DNA of 64,000 nucleotides from JAIXWP01 sp041391745 (GCA_041391745.1 JAWKNK010000005.1:62001-126000); one strand, 5' to 3'; counted from the first letter of the stretch, positions 16,079-26,555 are shown. The notes: generated from the sequence alone by a model not told the origin. Numbers and translations are program-made.

Positions 16079-16515
16079 ATGGCGAAAGAAGTAGCTGGAT
16101 TAATCAAGCTGCAAATTAAAGGTGGCGCCGCAAACCCTTCACCTCTGTAGGACCTGCACTGGGTTCTAAAGGTGTGAATATCATGGAATTCTGTAAGCAA
16201 TTCAATGCTAGAACCCAGGATAAAGCAGGAAAGGTTTGTCCGGTGATTATCACAGTTTATAGTGATAAGTCATTTGACTTTATCATTAGAACTGCACCTG
16301 GTGCCGTTCAATTGTTAGAGATTTCAAAGGCTAAAAAAGGAGCTGCTGAACCTAACAGACAGAAGGTAGCGAGTGTGACTTGGGATCAAGTTCGCACTAT
16401 TGCAGAAGACAAACTACCTGACCTTAATTGCTTCACTATCGAGTCTGCTATGAAAATGGTGGCTGGTACTGCTCGCAGTATGGGAATTCAGGTAACCGGT
16501 GATCGTCCGTTTTAA
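16079..16515 (+). CDS. rplK: 50S ribosomal protein L11, frameshifted as read
   Basis: From ATG 16079 the frame reads MAKEVAGLIKLQIKGGAANP and then SPL-stop. One extra base near 16145 restores SPPVGPALGSKGVNIMEFCKQFN and the remaining L11 sequence (KAKKGAAEPNR ... VAGTARSMGIQV) to 16515, giving 145 residues. Both L11 domains are present, including the RNA-binding C-terminal domain that contacts the GTPase centre. The 437-nt length is one short of a multiple of three, in line with one deletion. Most likely a sequence error. Confidence 0.92.
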
Positions 16516-16533
16516 TCTCTAAGAAAAAGAACA

Positions 16534-17226
16534 ATGGCAAATTTGAGCAAAAACCACAAGGCAGCTCTTGAGAAGTATGATGCGACTAAGTCGTACAGCT
16601 TGTCTGAGGCTGCTGATGTAGTGAAGAAAATCACTGCAACGAAGTTTAACGCTTCAGTTGACATCGCAGTTCGTCTTGGAGTTGATCCGAAAAAATCTAA
16701 CCAAATGGTTCGTGGTACGGTTTCATTACCTCACGGAACAGGTAAAGATGTTCGAGTATTAGTACTTTGTACACCAGACAAGGAAGCAGAAGCTAAAGAA
16801 GCAGGCGCTGACCACGTAGGTTTGACTGAGTACATCGATAAGATCAAAAGCGGATGGACCGATGTGGATGTAATTATTACCACACCCAGTGTAATGGGAC
16901 AAGTTGGTGCTTTGGGTAGAATCTTAGGTCCTCGTGGACTTATGCCAAACCCTAAGACTGGCACTGTTACTATGGATGTTGGAAAGGCCGTAACTGAAAA
17001 GAAGGCCGGTAACATTGATTTCAAAGTAGACAAAGCAGGTGTTGTTCATGCTAGTATCGGAAGAGTTTCTTTCGAAACAAAGCAACTTGCAGAAAACGCA
17101 AATGAGCTTATCCAGTCTTTGTTGAAATTGAAACCAAGCGCTGCGAAAGGAACTTATATCAAGAGCATTTCAATGTCTTCTACTATGAGTCCTGGAGTTA
17201 ATGTTGAACCAAGATCAGTGAACTAA
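16534..17226 (+). CDS. rplA: 50S ribosomal protein L1
   Basis: The 230-residue protein carries the L1 pattern: YSLSEAADVVKKITATKFN near the start, VDPKKSNQMVRGTVSLPHGTG in domain I and GRILGPRGLMPNPKTGTVT in the middle. L1 forms the mobile stalk at the E site and in many bacteria represses its own operon. It is 18 bp downstream of rplK and 31 bp upstream of rplJ. The frame is intact. Confidence 0.97.
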   Translation: MANLSKNHKAALEKYDATKSYSLSEAADVVKKITATKFNASVDIAVRLGVDPKKSNQMVRGTVSLPHGTGKDVRVLVLCTPDKEAEAKEAGADHVGLTEYIDKIKSGWTDVDVIITTPSVMGQVGALGRILGPRGLMPNPKTGTVTMDVGKAVTEKKAGNIDFKVDKAGVVHASIGRVSFETKQLAENANELIQSLLKLKPSAAKGTYIKSISMSSTMSPGVNVEPRSVN

Positions 17227-17257
17227 TCACTGGTAGCCAAACGCGAGTTATAATACT

Positions 17258-17785
17258 ATGACAAGAGAAGAAAAAAACCAGGAAATCGCGGATCTAGTAG
17301 AGATTTTGGGTGCTAGCCCAGTGTTCTACTTAGCGAATACTGAATCTTTGAACGCTCAGGCAACCGGTGCACTTCGTCGTGAATGTTTCAAAAGTGGAGT
17401 TAAGATGAGAGTTGTAAAAAACTCACTTCTTAAGAAAGCTCTTTAGCGTATCGACGGAAAGGACTATAGCCCACTTTTCCCAGCAATGAAGGGTAACACC
17501 GCATTGATGATTGCAGAAGTAGCTAATGTTCCTGCTCGCCTGATTACTGAGTTCAAAAAGAAAAACCAAGACAAGCCTGCATTTAAAGCAGCTTTCGTAC
17601 AAGAAGAATGTTATGTTGGTGCAGATCAACTTGCAAGTCTTGTTGCGATTAAGAGCAAAGAAGAATTACTTGGCGACCTTGTTGCCCTTCTTCAATCTCC
17701 TGCGAAAAATGTTGTCTCTGCTCTTCAAGGAAGCGCAGGTCACAAAGTGGCAGGTCTAGTAAAAGCGTTGGAAGAACGCGGATAA
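17258..17785 (+). CDS. rplJ: 50S ribosomal protein L10 with an in-frame TAG
   Basis: Reading from ATG 17258 gives MTREEKNQEIADLVEIL ... VVKNSLLKKAL, then TAG at 17444-17446, then RIDGKDYSPLFPAMKGNTALM in the same frame to 17785, for 175 residues in total. GAG to TAG is a one-base change, and Glu would fit KKAL-E-RIDG. L10 carries the L7/L12 dimers on the ribosomal stalk and is essential. Other genes here end in TAG (for example the acyl-CoA dehydrogenase), which argues against recoding. A sequence error is most probable. Confidence 0.9.
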
Positions 17786-17839
17786 TAAACTTCCACAAAA
17801 CAACAATTAATAAAGTATTACCTTTTAAAAATCCATAAA

Positions 17840-18217
17840 ATGGCTGATTTGAAAGCAATGGCGGAAAGCCTAGTTAACTTAACCGTAAAGGAAGTAAATG
17901 AGTTAGCTCAAATTCTTAAAGACGAATATGGCATTGAGCCTGCTGCTGCTGCTGTAGCAGTTGCTGCTCCTGGTGCTGGTGGTGGCGCTGCTGCTGCTGA
18001 AGAAAAAACTGAATTCGACGTAGTTCTAGTTGAAGGCGGTGCTAACAAGCTTGCAGTTGTTAAGCTTGTTAAAGATCTTACTGGTCTTGGTTTGAAAGAA
18101 GCTAAAGACGCAGTAGATAAGGCTCCATCTCCTCTCAAGACAGGTGTTACAAAAGACGAAGCAAACGCTTTGAAAACACAACTTGAAGAAGCCGGAGCTA
18201 AAGTTGAGATTAAGTAA
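17840..18217 (+). CDS. rplL: 50S ribosomal protein L7/L12
   Basis: The 125-residue protein has the N-terminal dimerisation helices (VNLTVKEVNELAQILKDEYG), an Ala/Gly/Val hinge at about 35-55 and the C-terminal factor-binding domain (EKTEFDVVLVEGGANK, LGLKEAKDAVDKAPSPLK). Four or six copies recruit translation GTPases. It follows rplJ by 54 bp and is separated from rpoB by an attenuator-like hairpin. Confidence 0.98.
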   Translation: MADLKAMAESLVNLTVKEVNELAQILKDEYGIEPAAAAVAVAAPGAGGGAAAAEEKTEFDVVLVEGGANKLAVVKLVKDLTGLGLKEAKDAVDKAPSPLKTGVTKDEANALKTQLEEAGAKVEIK

Positions 18218-18238
18218 TATCACAACTCATTGAATACC

Positions 18239-18276
18239 AAGTTTAGGCCTCCCGTTTTCGGGATGGCCTAAACTTG
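18239..18276 (+). terminator. Attenuator-like hairpin between rplL and rpoB
   Basis: AAGTTTAGGCC pairs with GGCCTAAACTT and encloses a second stem (TCCCG/CGGGA), followed by only GTTTA. A weak terminator here would lower rpoBC expression relative to rplJL, as in the E. coli rplL-rpoB attenuator. The remaining 94 bp to rpoB contain a smaller GGTACT/AGTACC inverted repeat. Confidence 0.65.
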
Positions 18277-18370
18277 TTTATATTCATACCCCCGTATTTA
18301 AAGGTGATGGTACTCTCCTACTGAATCTAGTACCGAATGCATTTTTTTATAATTAAAAAAGTCAAACGCC

Positions 18371-21300
18371 TTGGCAACGCTGAAAAAAATGGATGAGAGG
18401 ACAAACTTTTCCTCAACCAAAAGTTTCTACGAATACCCGGATTTCCTAGAAATCCAGTTGGCTTCGTTCAAGGATTTCTTTCAACTTGAAACAAATCCTG
18501 AAAACAGACAGAACGAAGGCCTCTTTAAAGTATTTGCTGAGAACTTCCCTATTACTGATACAAGAAACCAATTCGTATTGGAATTCTTGGATTATTTCAT
18601 TGATCCTCCTCGATACACCATTGAAGAATGTATTGAAAGAGGCTTGACTTACAGCGTACCTCTTAAGGCTAAACTTAAGTTGTACTGTACTGACCCTGAA
18701 CACGAAGATTTCGAAACTATCGTGCAGGACGTGTACTTGGGTACTCTTCCTTACATGACACCTCAAGGTTCCTTCGTTATTAACGGGGCTGAACGTGTTA
18801 TTGTTTCACAATTACACCGTTCTCCTGGTGTATTCTTCGGCCAAAGCCGTCACGCGAACGGTACGAAGCTTTATAGCGCTCGTATCATTCCATTCAAAGG
18901 ATCTTGGATCGAATTTGCTACCGACATCAATAATGTGATGTACGCTTATATCGATCGTAAGAAAAAATTACCGGTTACTACCCTACTCCGCGCAATCGGA
19001 TACGAAAGTGACCGTCAAATCCTTGAAATTTTCAACCTTGCAGAAGAAGTAAAAGTTTCTAAATCTGGATTGAAAAAAGTATTGGGCCGCCGTCTTGCAG
19101 CTCGTGTACTTAAAACCTGGATCGAAGACTTCGTGGATGAAGATACTGGAGAGGTTGTTTCTATTGAACGAAATGAAGTTGTCTTCGACCGTGAAACGGT
19201 TCTAGAAGATCAACACATCGATATTATCGTGGACAGTGGAGCTAAATTCATCATTCTTCACAAAGAAGAATCGAATTCAGCAGATTTCACTATCATCCAC
19301 AATACACTTCAAAAGGATACATCTAACAGTGAAAAAGAAGCTGTAGAATATATCTACCGTCAATTGCGTAATGCCGAGCCACCAGATTTGGAAACTGCTC
19401 GCGGCGTAATCGACAAGTTGTTCTTCTCAGAACAACGTTACGATCTAGGTGAAGTTGGACGTTTCCGTATCAACCGTAAACTAGGTCTTAACAGCAATGC
19501 TGATCAACGCACATTGACAAAAGAAGACATCATCAGCATCATTCGTTACCTTATTGAGCTTGTAAACTCTAAGGCTGATGTGGATGATATCGACCACTTG
19601 TCAAATCGTCGTGTTCGTACAGTTGGAGAGCAATTGTACAACCAGTTTGCTGTAGGTCTAGCTCGTATGGCTCGCACCATTCGTGAAAGAATGAACGTTC
19701 GTGACAACGAAGTGTTCACTCCTATTGACCTTATCAATGCTAAAACACTTAGTTCGGTTATCAACTCGTTCTTTGGTACTAACCAGTTGAGCCAGTTCAT
19801 GGACCAAACTAACCCACTTTCAGAAGTTACACACAAGCGTCGTATGTCGGCACTCGGACCAGGTGGTCTTTCTCGTGAAAGAGCTGGTTTCGAGGTTCGT
19901 GACGTACACTACACTCACTACGGGCGTCTTTGTACTATTGAAACTCCTGAAGGTCCTAACATCGGTCTTATCTCTTCTCTTTGCGTATACGCTAAGATCA
20001 ATAGACTTGGATTCATTGAAACTCCATACCGCGAAGTACAAAACGGTAAGGCAGTAATGGACAATTCTGGTGTAACTTACCTAAGTGCTGAAGATGAAGA
20101 TACTCGCGTAATTGCTCAGGCGAATGCGAAAATCGATGAAAAAGGTAACTTCCTTACTCCTACTGTTAAGGCACGTTTGGAAGGTGACTTCCCAGTTACC
20201 GCTCCAACGAACATCAACTTGATGGACGTTGCTCCAAACCAAATTGCTTCTATCGCTGCATCATTGATTCCATTCCTTGAGCACGATGACGCGAACCGTG
20301 CCTTGATGGGATCGAACATGATGCGTCAGGCTGTGCCTTTGATGCGTCCTGAGGCTCCTATCGTTGGTACAGGTCTTGAAGGCCGTGTAGCTAAAGATAG
20401 CCGCGTTCTTCTGACTGCAGAAGGTGAAGGTGTAGTTGAATATGTAGATGCTAACGAAGTTAGAATCAAATACAAGCGTTCAGAAGAGGATGAATTGGTA
20501 AGCTTCAACTCTGGTGTTATTTCTTATGACATCAAGAAGTTTGGAAAAACAAACCAATCAATGTGTATCAACCTTCGCCCTCTTGTAACTAAGGGTGAAC
20601 GTGTAACTGAAGGTCAAATCCTAGTTGAAGGTTATGCTACAAAAGGTGGTGAACTTGCACTTGGAAGAAACTTGAAAGTTGCTTTCATGCCTTGGAAAGG
20701 TTACAACTTCGAGGATGCGATCGTGATTTCTGAGCGTGTGGCTCGTGAAGATATCTTCACTTCTATCCACATTGACGAGTATACTACTGAAGTACGTGAT
20801 ACTAAACGTGGTGTGGAAGAATTGACATCGGACATTCCTAACGTAAGCGAAGAAGCTACAAAGGATTTGGATGAAAACGGTATGATTCGCGTTGGTGCTG
20901 AAGTTAAAGAAGGTGATATTCTTGTGGGTAAAATCACTCCAAAAGGAGAAACTGATCCAACTCCAGAAGAAAAACTTCTTCGCGCAATCTTCGGTGACAA
21001 AGCAGGAGATGTAAAAGATGCTTCTTTGAAAGTTCCACCAGCAGCTAGCGGTGTGGTAATTGGCAAGAAATTGTTCAGCAGAACAGTTAAAGACAAGAAA
21101 GCTATCAAATCAAACGAAAAAGCAATCATCGAAGCTCTTGACAAAGAGCACGAAAAAGAAGTTTACGATTTGCGTAAAGTTCTTGTAGATAAGCTTATCG
21201 CTATTGTAAAAGATAACACTTGCCAAGGAGTATTCAACTACTTCAAAGAAGAGCAAATCAAGAAAGGAACTAAGTTCACAGTGAAGGCACTTTCAATTCT

Positions 21301-22195
21301 AGATTACAGTGTAATCAACACTGAAGGATGGACGAAGGATGCTGATACAAATGAATTGGTGAAGCGTTGTATTCACAACTTCAACTTGAAGTACAACGAA
21401 CTTCTTGGTGGATACAAGCGCAAGAAATTCCAATTGACTGTTGGTGATGAACTACCAGCGGGTATTGTGAAATTGGCGAAAGTTTATATCGCTCAAAAGC
21501 GTAAGCTGAAAGTTGGCGATAAGATGGCAGGTCGTCACGGAAACAAGGGTATTGTAGCTCGAATCGTTCGCGATGAAGACATGCCATTCCTTGCAGACGG
21601 AACTCCTGTTGACATTGTTCTTAACCCTCTTGGGGTACCTTCTCGTATGAACCTTGGACAGATTTACGAAACTATCCTCGGTTGGGCAGGTCTTAATACA
21701 GGTAAGAAATTCGCTACACCAATTTTCGACGGAGCTACTGTTGATGACATCAATAATGTAACTGACGACGCTGGAGTACCACGTTTCGGTGTAACTTATC
21801 TTTACGATGGTGGCACGGGAATGCGCTTCGAGCAACAAGCTACAGTAGGTGTTATCTACATGATTAAGCTTAGCCACATGGTGGATGATAAAATGCACGC
21901 TCGTTCGATTGGACCTTACTCACTTATTACTCAACAACCATTGGGTGGTAAGGCGCAGTTCGGTGGTCAGCGTTTCGGTGAGATGGAAGTTTGGGCACTT
22001 GAAGCATTCGGTGCTGCTAACATTCTTCAAGAAATTCTTACCGTTAAGTCAGATGACGTTATTGGACGTGCGAAGGCTTACGAATGTATCGTTAAAGGCG
22101 AAAACATGCCGATACCGGGTATTCCAGAGTCATTCAATGTATTGTTGCATGAATTGAGAGGTCTTGGATTGAATATTACACTCAACCAAAACTAA
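18371..22195 (+). CDS. rpoB: RNA polymerase beta subunit
   Basis: The protein is 1274 residues from a TTG start, or slightly shorter from the in-frame ATG at 18389. It shows the beta protrusion (TPQGSFVINGAERVIVSQLHRSPG), the rifampicin pocket (GTNQLSQFMDQTNPLSEVTHKRR), and the conserved RIETPEGPNIGLI-type segment (CTIETPEGPNIGL). It also has the C-terminal clamp region ending in LLHELRGLGLNI. It forms the active centre with beta'. TTG gives MATLKKMDER, like other Bacteroidota beta subunits, but the true start is uncertain. The frame is intact over 3.8 kb, in contrast to the neighbouring nusG, rplK and rplJ. Confidence 0.97.
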   Translation: MATLKKMDERTNFSSTKSFYEYPDFLEIQLASFKDFFQLETNPENRQNEGLFKVFAENFPITDTRNQFVLEFLDYFIDPPRYTIEECIERGLTYSVPLKAKLKLYCTDPEHEDFETIVQDVYLGTLPYMTPQGSFVINGAERVIVSQLHRSPGVFFGQSRHANGTKLYSARIIPFKGSWIEFATDINNVMYAYIDRKKKLPVTTLLRAIGYESDRQILEIFNLAEEVKVSKSGLKKVLGRRLAARVLKTWIEDFVDEDTGEVVSIERNEVVFDRETVLEDQHIDIIVDSGAKFIILHKEESNSADFTIIHNTLQKDTSNSEKEAVEYIYRQLRNAEPPDLETARGVIDKLFFSEQRYDLGEVGRFRINRKLGLNSNADQRTLTKEDIISIIRYLIELVNSKADVDDIDHLSNRRVRTVGEQLYNQFAVGLARMARTIRERMNVRDNEVFTPIDLINAKTLSSVINSFFGTNQLSQFMDQTNPLSEVTHKRRMSALGPGGLSRERAGFEVRDVHYTHYGRLCTIETPEGPNIGLISSLCVYAKINRLGFIETPYREVQNGKAVMDNSGVTYLSAEDEDTRVIAQANAKIDEKGNFLTPTVKARLEGDFPVTAPTNINLMDVAPNQIASIAASLIPFLEHDDANRALMGSNMMRQAVPLMRPEAPIVGTGLEGRVAKDSRVLLTAEGEGVVEYVDANEVRIKYKRSEEDELVSFNSGVISYDIKKFGKTNQSMCINLRPLVTKGERVTEGQILVEGYATKGGELALGRNLKVAFMPWKGYNFEDAIVISERVAREDIFTSIHIDEYTTEVRDTKRGVEELTSDIPNVSEEATKDLDENGMIRVGAEVKEGDILVGKITPKGETDPTPEEKLLRAIFGDKAGDVKDASLKVPPAASGVVIGKKLFSRTVKDKKAIKSNEKAIIEALDKEHEKEVYDLRKVLVDKLIAIVKDNTCQGVFNYFKEEQIKKGTKFTVKALSILDYSVINTEGWTKDADTNELVKRCIHNFNLKYNELLGGYKRKKFQLTVGDELPAGIVKLAKVYIAQKRKLKVGDKMAGRHGNKGIVARIVRDEDMPFLADGTPVDIVLNPLGVPSRMNLGQIYETILGWAGLNTGKKFATPIFDGATVDDINNVTDDAGVPRFGVTYLYDGGTGMRFEQQATVGVIYMIKLSHMVDDKMHARSIGPYSLITQQPLGGKAQFGGQRFGEMEVWALEAFGAANILQEILTVKSDDVIGRAKAYECIVKGENMPIPGIPESFNVLLHELRGLGLNITLNQN

Positions 22196-22237
22196 TCCCA
22201 ACATTCACCCAATTAATTAAAAGACACATCTAAGAAT

Positions 22238-25200
22238 ATGCTTCAAGCAAAAAAAGTAAACCGACCAAATAGCGACTTCAGATCGATTACGATTAGTCTC
22301 GCTTCTCCGGAAGATATTCTGGAGCGTTCACATGGTGAGGTTCTGAAGCCAGAGACCATCAACTACCGTACTTACAAGCCAGAACGTGATGGTTTGTTTT
22401 GCGAGAGAATTTTCGGTCCGGTAAAAGATTACGAATGTCACTGCGGTAAGTATAAGCGTATCCGTTATAAGGGTATTGTTTGTGACCGTTGTGGTGTTGA
22501 AGTAACTGAGAAGAAAGTACGTCGTGAGCGTATGGGTCACATCACATTGACTGTGCCTGTAGCTCATATCTGGTACTTCCGTTCTCTTCCAAACAAGATT
22601 GGTTACCTTCTTGGTCTTCCTACAAAGAAGCTTGATCAAATTATTTATTACGAACGTTATGTAGTAATTAATGCTGGTCCTGCAACAACTGCAGAAGGTA
22701 TCTCTCTTCAAGTAAATGACTTCCTTACAGAAGAAGAATATTTGGATATTCTTGAAAAACTTCCAAAGGAAAACCAATATCTTGACGACAAGGATCCTAA
22801 TAAGTTCTTGGCAAAGATGGGTGCTGAAGCACTTTATGATTTGCTTTCACGCGTGAACCTTGACGAAGTTTCTTACGAACTACGTCACAAGGCTAACACT
22901 GAAACGTCTCAGCAGCGTAAAAATGAAGCGTTGAAGCGCCTTCAAGTTGTTGAAGCTTTCCGTGATGCAAATACACGTATCGAAAACCGCCCAGAATGGA
23001 TGATCACTAAAGTGGTTCCTGTAATTCCACCAGAATTGCGTCCACTTGTGCCACTAGATGGCGGTCGTTTCGCTACTTCTGACTTGAATGACCTTTACCG
23101 TCGCGTTATCATTCGTAACAACCGTTTGAAGCGATTGGTAGAAATCAAAGCTCCTGAAGTAATCTTACGTAACGAAAAGCGTATGCTTCAAGAAGCTGTT
23201 GACTCATTGTTTGACAATAGCCGTAAGTCTTCAGCAGTTAAGACAGAAAGCAACAGGCCACTTAAGTCTCTTTCTGACTCTTTGAAAGGTAAGCAAGGAC
23301 GTTTCCGTCAAAACCTTTTGGGTAAGCGTGTTGACTATTCAGCGCGTTCGGTAATCGTCGTTGGACCTGAATTGAAACTTCACGAATGCGGTCTTCCAAA
23401 AGATATGGCTGCTGAGCTATTCAAGCCATTCATCATCCGTAAGATGATTGAAAGAGGTATCGTGAAAACAGTTAAGTCTGCTAAAAAAATTGTAGATAAA
23501 AAAGAAGCAGTAGTTTGGGATATTCTTGAAAATGTGTTGAAAGGTCACCCAGTTCTTCTGAACCGTGCCCCTACCCTTCACAGATTAGGTATCCAGTCCT
23601 TCCAACCAAAGTTGATTGAAGGAAAAGCTATTCAATTGCACCCACTAGTTTGTACGGCCTTCAACGCCGATTTCGATGGTGACCAGATGGCGGTACACGT
23701 TCCACTTGGAAGTGCTGCAATTTTGGAAGCGCAATTGTTGATGCTTGCTGCTCACAACATCCTCAACCCAGCAAATGGTGCTCCTATTACCGTTCCTTCT
23801 CAGGACATGGTACTTGGTCTGTATTACATCACCAAGGCACGTCGTGGTACTCCGGAAGCTCCTGCAAAAGGTGAAGACAAGACTTACTATTCTCCAGAAG
23901 AAGTAATTATTGCTTTCAACGAAGGTCAATTAGATCTTCACGCGCACATCAAAGTTCGTTGGACAGATATCGCTGGCAATGCTAGCATTATCGAAACAAC
24001 TTGTGGTCGCGTTCTTTTCAATGAGGTTGTTCCTAAAGAAGTTGGTTTCATTAACCAACTCCTAACTAAGAAAGCCCTTCGTGATATCATTGGTGATATC
24101 TTGAAAGTAGTTGGAATTGCAGGTACTGCTAAATTCCTAGACGATATGAAAAATATCGGTTACTACTGGGCCTTCAGAGGTGGATTGTCGTTCAAACTTT
24201 CTGACGTTGTTATTCCTGCTGAAAAAGAAAAATTGGTTGGAGAAGCTGGTCAAAAAGTTCAAGAGGTATTTGACAACTATAATATGGGTCTTATTACCAA
24301 CAACGAACGTTACAACCAGGTAATTGACATTTGGACAAATACAAACTCAAGATTGACCAACATCTTGATGGATCGTCTGAAAACAGACCAACAAGGCTTC
24401 AACAGTATCTACATGATGTACGATTCTGGAGCCCGTGGTTCGAAAGAACAGATTCGTCAGTTGGCTGGTATGCGTGGTCTGATGGCGAAACCACAGAAAA
24501 ACGCTGCTGCAGGTGGTCAAGACATGATTGAGAACCCGATCCTTGCAAACTTCAAGGAAGGTCTTTCAATCCTTGAGTACTTCATCTCTACCCACGGTGC
24601 TCGTAAGGGTCTTGCCGATACGGCTTTGAAAACTGCCGATGCCGGTTACCTTACTCGTCGTCTAGTAGACGTTGCACAAGATGTAATCATCAATGAGGTT
24701 GACTGTGGTACACTCCGTGGTATTGTAGCAACAGCACTTAAGAAGAGCGATGAAGTAGTAGAAACACTACGTGAAAGAATTCTTGGTAGAACAAGTGTTC
24801 ATGATATTGCAAATCCAGAAACTGGTGAGATCATCGTAGAAGGTGGTGCTGAAATCAGTGAAGATGTGGCTACAGCTATCGAAGCTGCAGGTATCGAAGA
24901 AGTAGAAATTCGTTCAGTATTGACTTGCGAAAGCAAGCGTGGATGTTGCGCGAAGTGCTATGGTCGTGACCTTGCAACAGCGAGAATGGTTCAAGAAGGT
25001 TTGGCTGTCGGTGTTATCGCAGCTCAATCAATCGGTGAACCAGGTACGCAGCTTACACTTCGTACGTTCCACACGGGTGGTGCTTCATCTGCATCAGCTA
25101 TCGAAAGTGATATCAAAGCGAAGTACTCTGGTACAGTTGAAATTGACGAATTACGTACCGTTGAGCGCATGAATGATAGCGGAGAAATGAAAACCATCGT

Positions 25201-26533
25201 GGTTTCTCGTTCTTCTGAAATCAAACTCATGGATGAGAAAAACGGTATGGCATTGACTACTTCTAACCTTCCATATGGTGCAACACTTGTAGTGAAGCCT
25301 GGTCAGGAAGTGAAGAAAGGAGATGTTATTTGTGAATTCGACCCATTCAACTCTGTGATCATCACTGAAGAAGACGGTATCATCAAATTTGACGCTGTTG
25401 AAGAAGGTATTACTTTCAAAACAGAAGTCGATGAACAAACCGGATTCTCTGAAAAGATTATCATTGAAACAAAAGATAAGAAGAAGAACCCAAGTATCGA
25501 GATCGTTCGAAACAAAGAGGTGGTAAAAGTTTACTCTCTACCAGTAGGTGCTCACATCAGTATCGAAAATGGTCAGAAGATTGGTAAAGGTATCATCCTT
25601 GCAAAGATCCCTCGTATGGCTGGTCGTGGTGGTGACATCACCGGTGGTCTTCCTCGAGTAACTGAGTTGTTTGAAGCGCGTAACCCATCAAACCCAGCTG
25701 TGGTTTCTGAAATTGACGGTATCGTTCAATACGGAAAAATCAAGCGTGGTAACCGTGAGGTTTCAGTAACTTCAAGAACAGGTGAAGAGAAGAAATATTT
25801 GATTCCACTATCTAAGCACATCCTTGTGCAGGATGGAGACTTCGTTCGTGCAGGTATGCAACTTTCTGACGGTGCTATCTCTCCTGGAGATATCCTCGAC
25901 ATCCAAGGTCCAACTGCTGTACAAGAATATCTTGTAAACGAAATTCAAGAAGTATATCGCTTACAAGGTGTAAAAATCAATGATAAGCACTTCGAGGTTA
26001 TCGTACGTCAAATGATGCGTAAAGTAGAAATCCTTGACGCAGGAGACACTCGATTCCTAGAAGGAACTAACGTTGACAAAGCTGAATTCGTTGAAGAAAA
26101 CGACTTGTTGTTCGACAAAGTTGTAATTACAGAAGCAGGTGAATCAGATCGTTTCAAAGAAGGTATGATCATCAGTGTACGTCAATTGCGCGATGAGAAC
26201 TCACAATTGAAGCGTAAAGACAAGAAGGAAGTTGAAGCGCGTCAAGCGATCACAGCAACTGCTCGTCCAATGCTTCAGGGTATTACAAGAGCTTCTCTTC
26301 AAACAGAATCATGGATCTCTGCTGCATCGTTCCAGGAAACTACTAAGGTTCTTAACGAAGCTGCCGTTCAAGGTAAGACAGATTACTTGATTGGTTTGAA
26401 AGAAAACGTAATCGTAGGTCACCCAATCCCAGCGGGTTCAGGTGTTCGTCGTTTCCAAAACATGATTGTAGGAAACAGCGAAGATTATGTGAATCTTGTT
26501 GCCAAGAGAAACGAAAATGTTATTTCAGAATAA
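22238..26533 (+). CDS. rpoC: RNA polymerase beta' subunit
   Basis: The 1431-residue protein has the N-terminal zinc ribbon (CHCGKYKRIRYKGIVCDRCG), the catalytic NADFDGDQM triad with three Asp binding the active-site Mg2+, the bridge helix and trigger loop (MRGLMAKPQ, TLRTFHTGG). It also has a second Cys cluster (CESKRGCCAKCYG) and a C-terminus with the omega-contact region. It starts 42 bp after rpoB and ends in a strong terminator, closing the 13.5-kb cluster. Confidence 0.98.
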   Translation: MLQAKKVNRPNSDFRSITISLASPEDILERSHGEVLKPETINYRTYKPERDGLFCERIFGPVKDYECHCGKYKRIRYKGIVCDRCGVEVTEKKVRRERMGHITLTVPVAHIWYFRSLPNKIGYLLGLPTKKLDQIIYYERYVVINAGPATTAEGISLQVNDFLTEEEYLDILEKLPKENQYLDDKDPNKFLAKMGAEALYDLLSRVNLDEVSYELRHKANTETSQQRKNEALKRLQVVEAFRDANTRIENRPEWMITKVVPVIPPELRPLVPLDGGRFATSDLNDLYRRVIIRNNRLKRLVEIKAPEVILRNEKRMLQEAVDSLFDNSRKSSAVKTESNRPLKSLSDSLKGKQGRFRQNLLGKRVDYSARSVIVVGPELKLHECGLPKDMAAELFKPFIIRKMIERGIVKTVKSAKKIVDKKEAVVWDILENVLKGHPVLLNRAPTLHRLGIQSFQPKLIEGKAIQLHPLVCTAFNADFDGDQMAVHVPLGSAAILEAQLLMLAAHNILNPANGAPITVPSQDMVLGLYYITKARRGTPEAPAKGEDKTYYSPEEVIIAFNEGQLDLHAHIKVRWTDIAGNASIIETTCGRVLFNEVVPKEVGFINQLLTKKALRDIIGDILKVVGIAGTAKFLDDMKNIGYYWAFRGGLSFKLSDVVIPAEKEKLVGEAGQKVQEVFDNYNMGLITNNERYNQVIDIWTNTNSRLTNILMDRLKTDQQGFNSIYMMYDSGARGSKEQIRQLAGMRGLMAKPQKNAAAGGQDMIENPILANFKEGLSILEYFISTHGARKGLADTALKTADAGYLTRRLVDVAQDVIINEVDCGTLRGIVATALKKSDEVVETLRERILGRTSVHDIANPETGEIIVEGGAEISEDVATAIEAAGIEEVEIRSVLTCESKRGCCAKCYGRDLATARMVQEGLAVGVIAAQSIGEPGTQLTLRTFHTGGASSASAIESDIKAKYSGTVEIDELRTVERMNDSGEMKTIVVSRSSEIKLMDEKNGMALTTSNLPYGATLVVKPGQEVKKGDVICEFDPFNSVIITEEDGIIKFDAVEEGITFKTEVDEQTGFSEKIIIETKDKKKNPSIEIVRNKEVVKVYSLPVGAHISIENGQKIGKGIILAKIPRMAGRGGDITGGLPRVTELFEARNPSNPAVVSEIDGIVQYGKIKRGNREVSVTSRTGEEKKYLIPLSKHILVQDGDFVRAGMQLSDGAISPGDILDIQGPTAVQEYLVNEIQEVYRLQGVKINDKHFEVIVRQMMRKVEILDAGDTRFLEGTNVDKAEFVEENDLLFDKVVITEAGESDRFKEGMIISVRQLRDENSQLKRKDKKEVEARQAITATARPMLQGITRASLQTESWISAASFQETTKVLNEAAVQGKTDYLIGLKENVIVGHPIPAGSGVRRFQNMIVGNSEDYVNLVAKRNENVISE

Positions 26534-26555
26534 GAAATTCAATTTCTCAGATATT

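Noticed and set aside
17444..17446. Stop-codon recoding or suppression at the in-frame TAG in rplJ
   Set aside because: Other genes in the window end at TAG normally, there is no recoding signal, and neighbouring one-base errors make a sequence error the simpler reading.
17938..17996. Low-complexity GCT/GGT run as a repeat element
   Set aside because: It encodes the normal Ala/Gly hinge of L7/L12.
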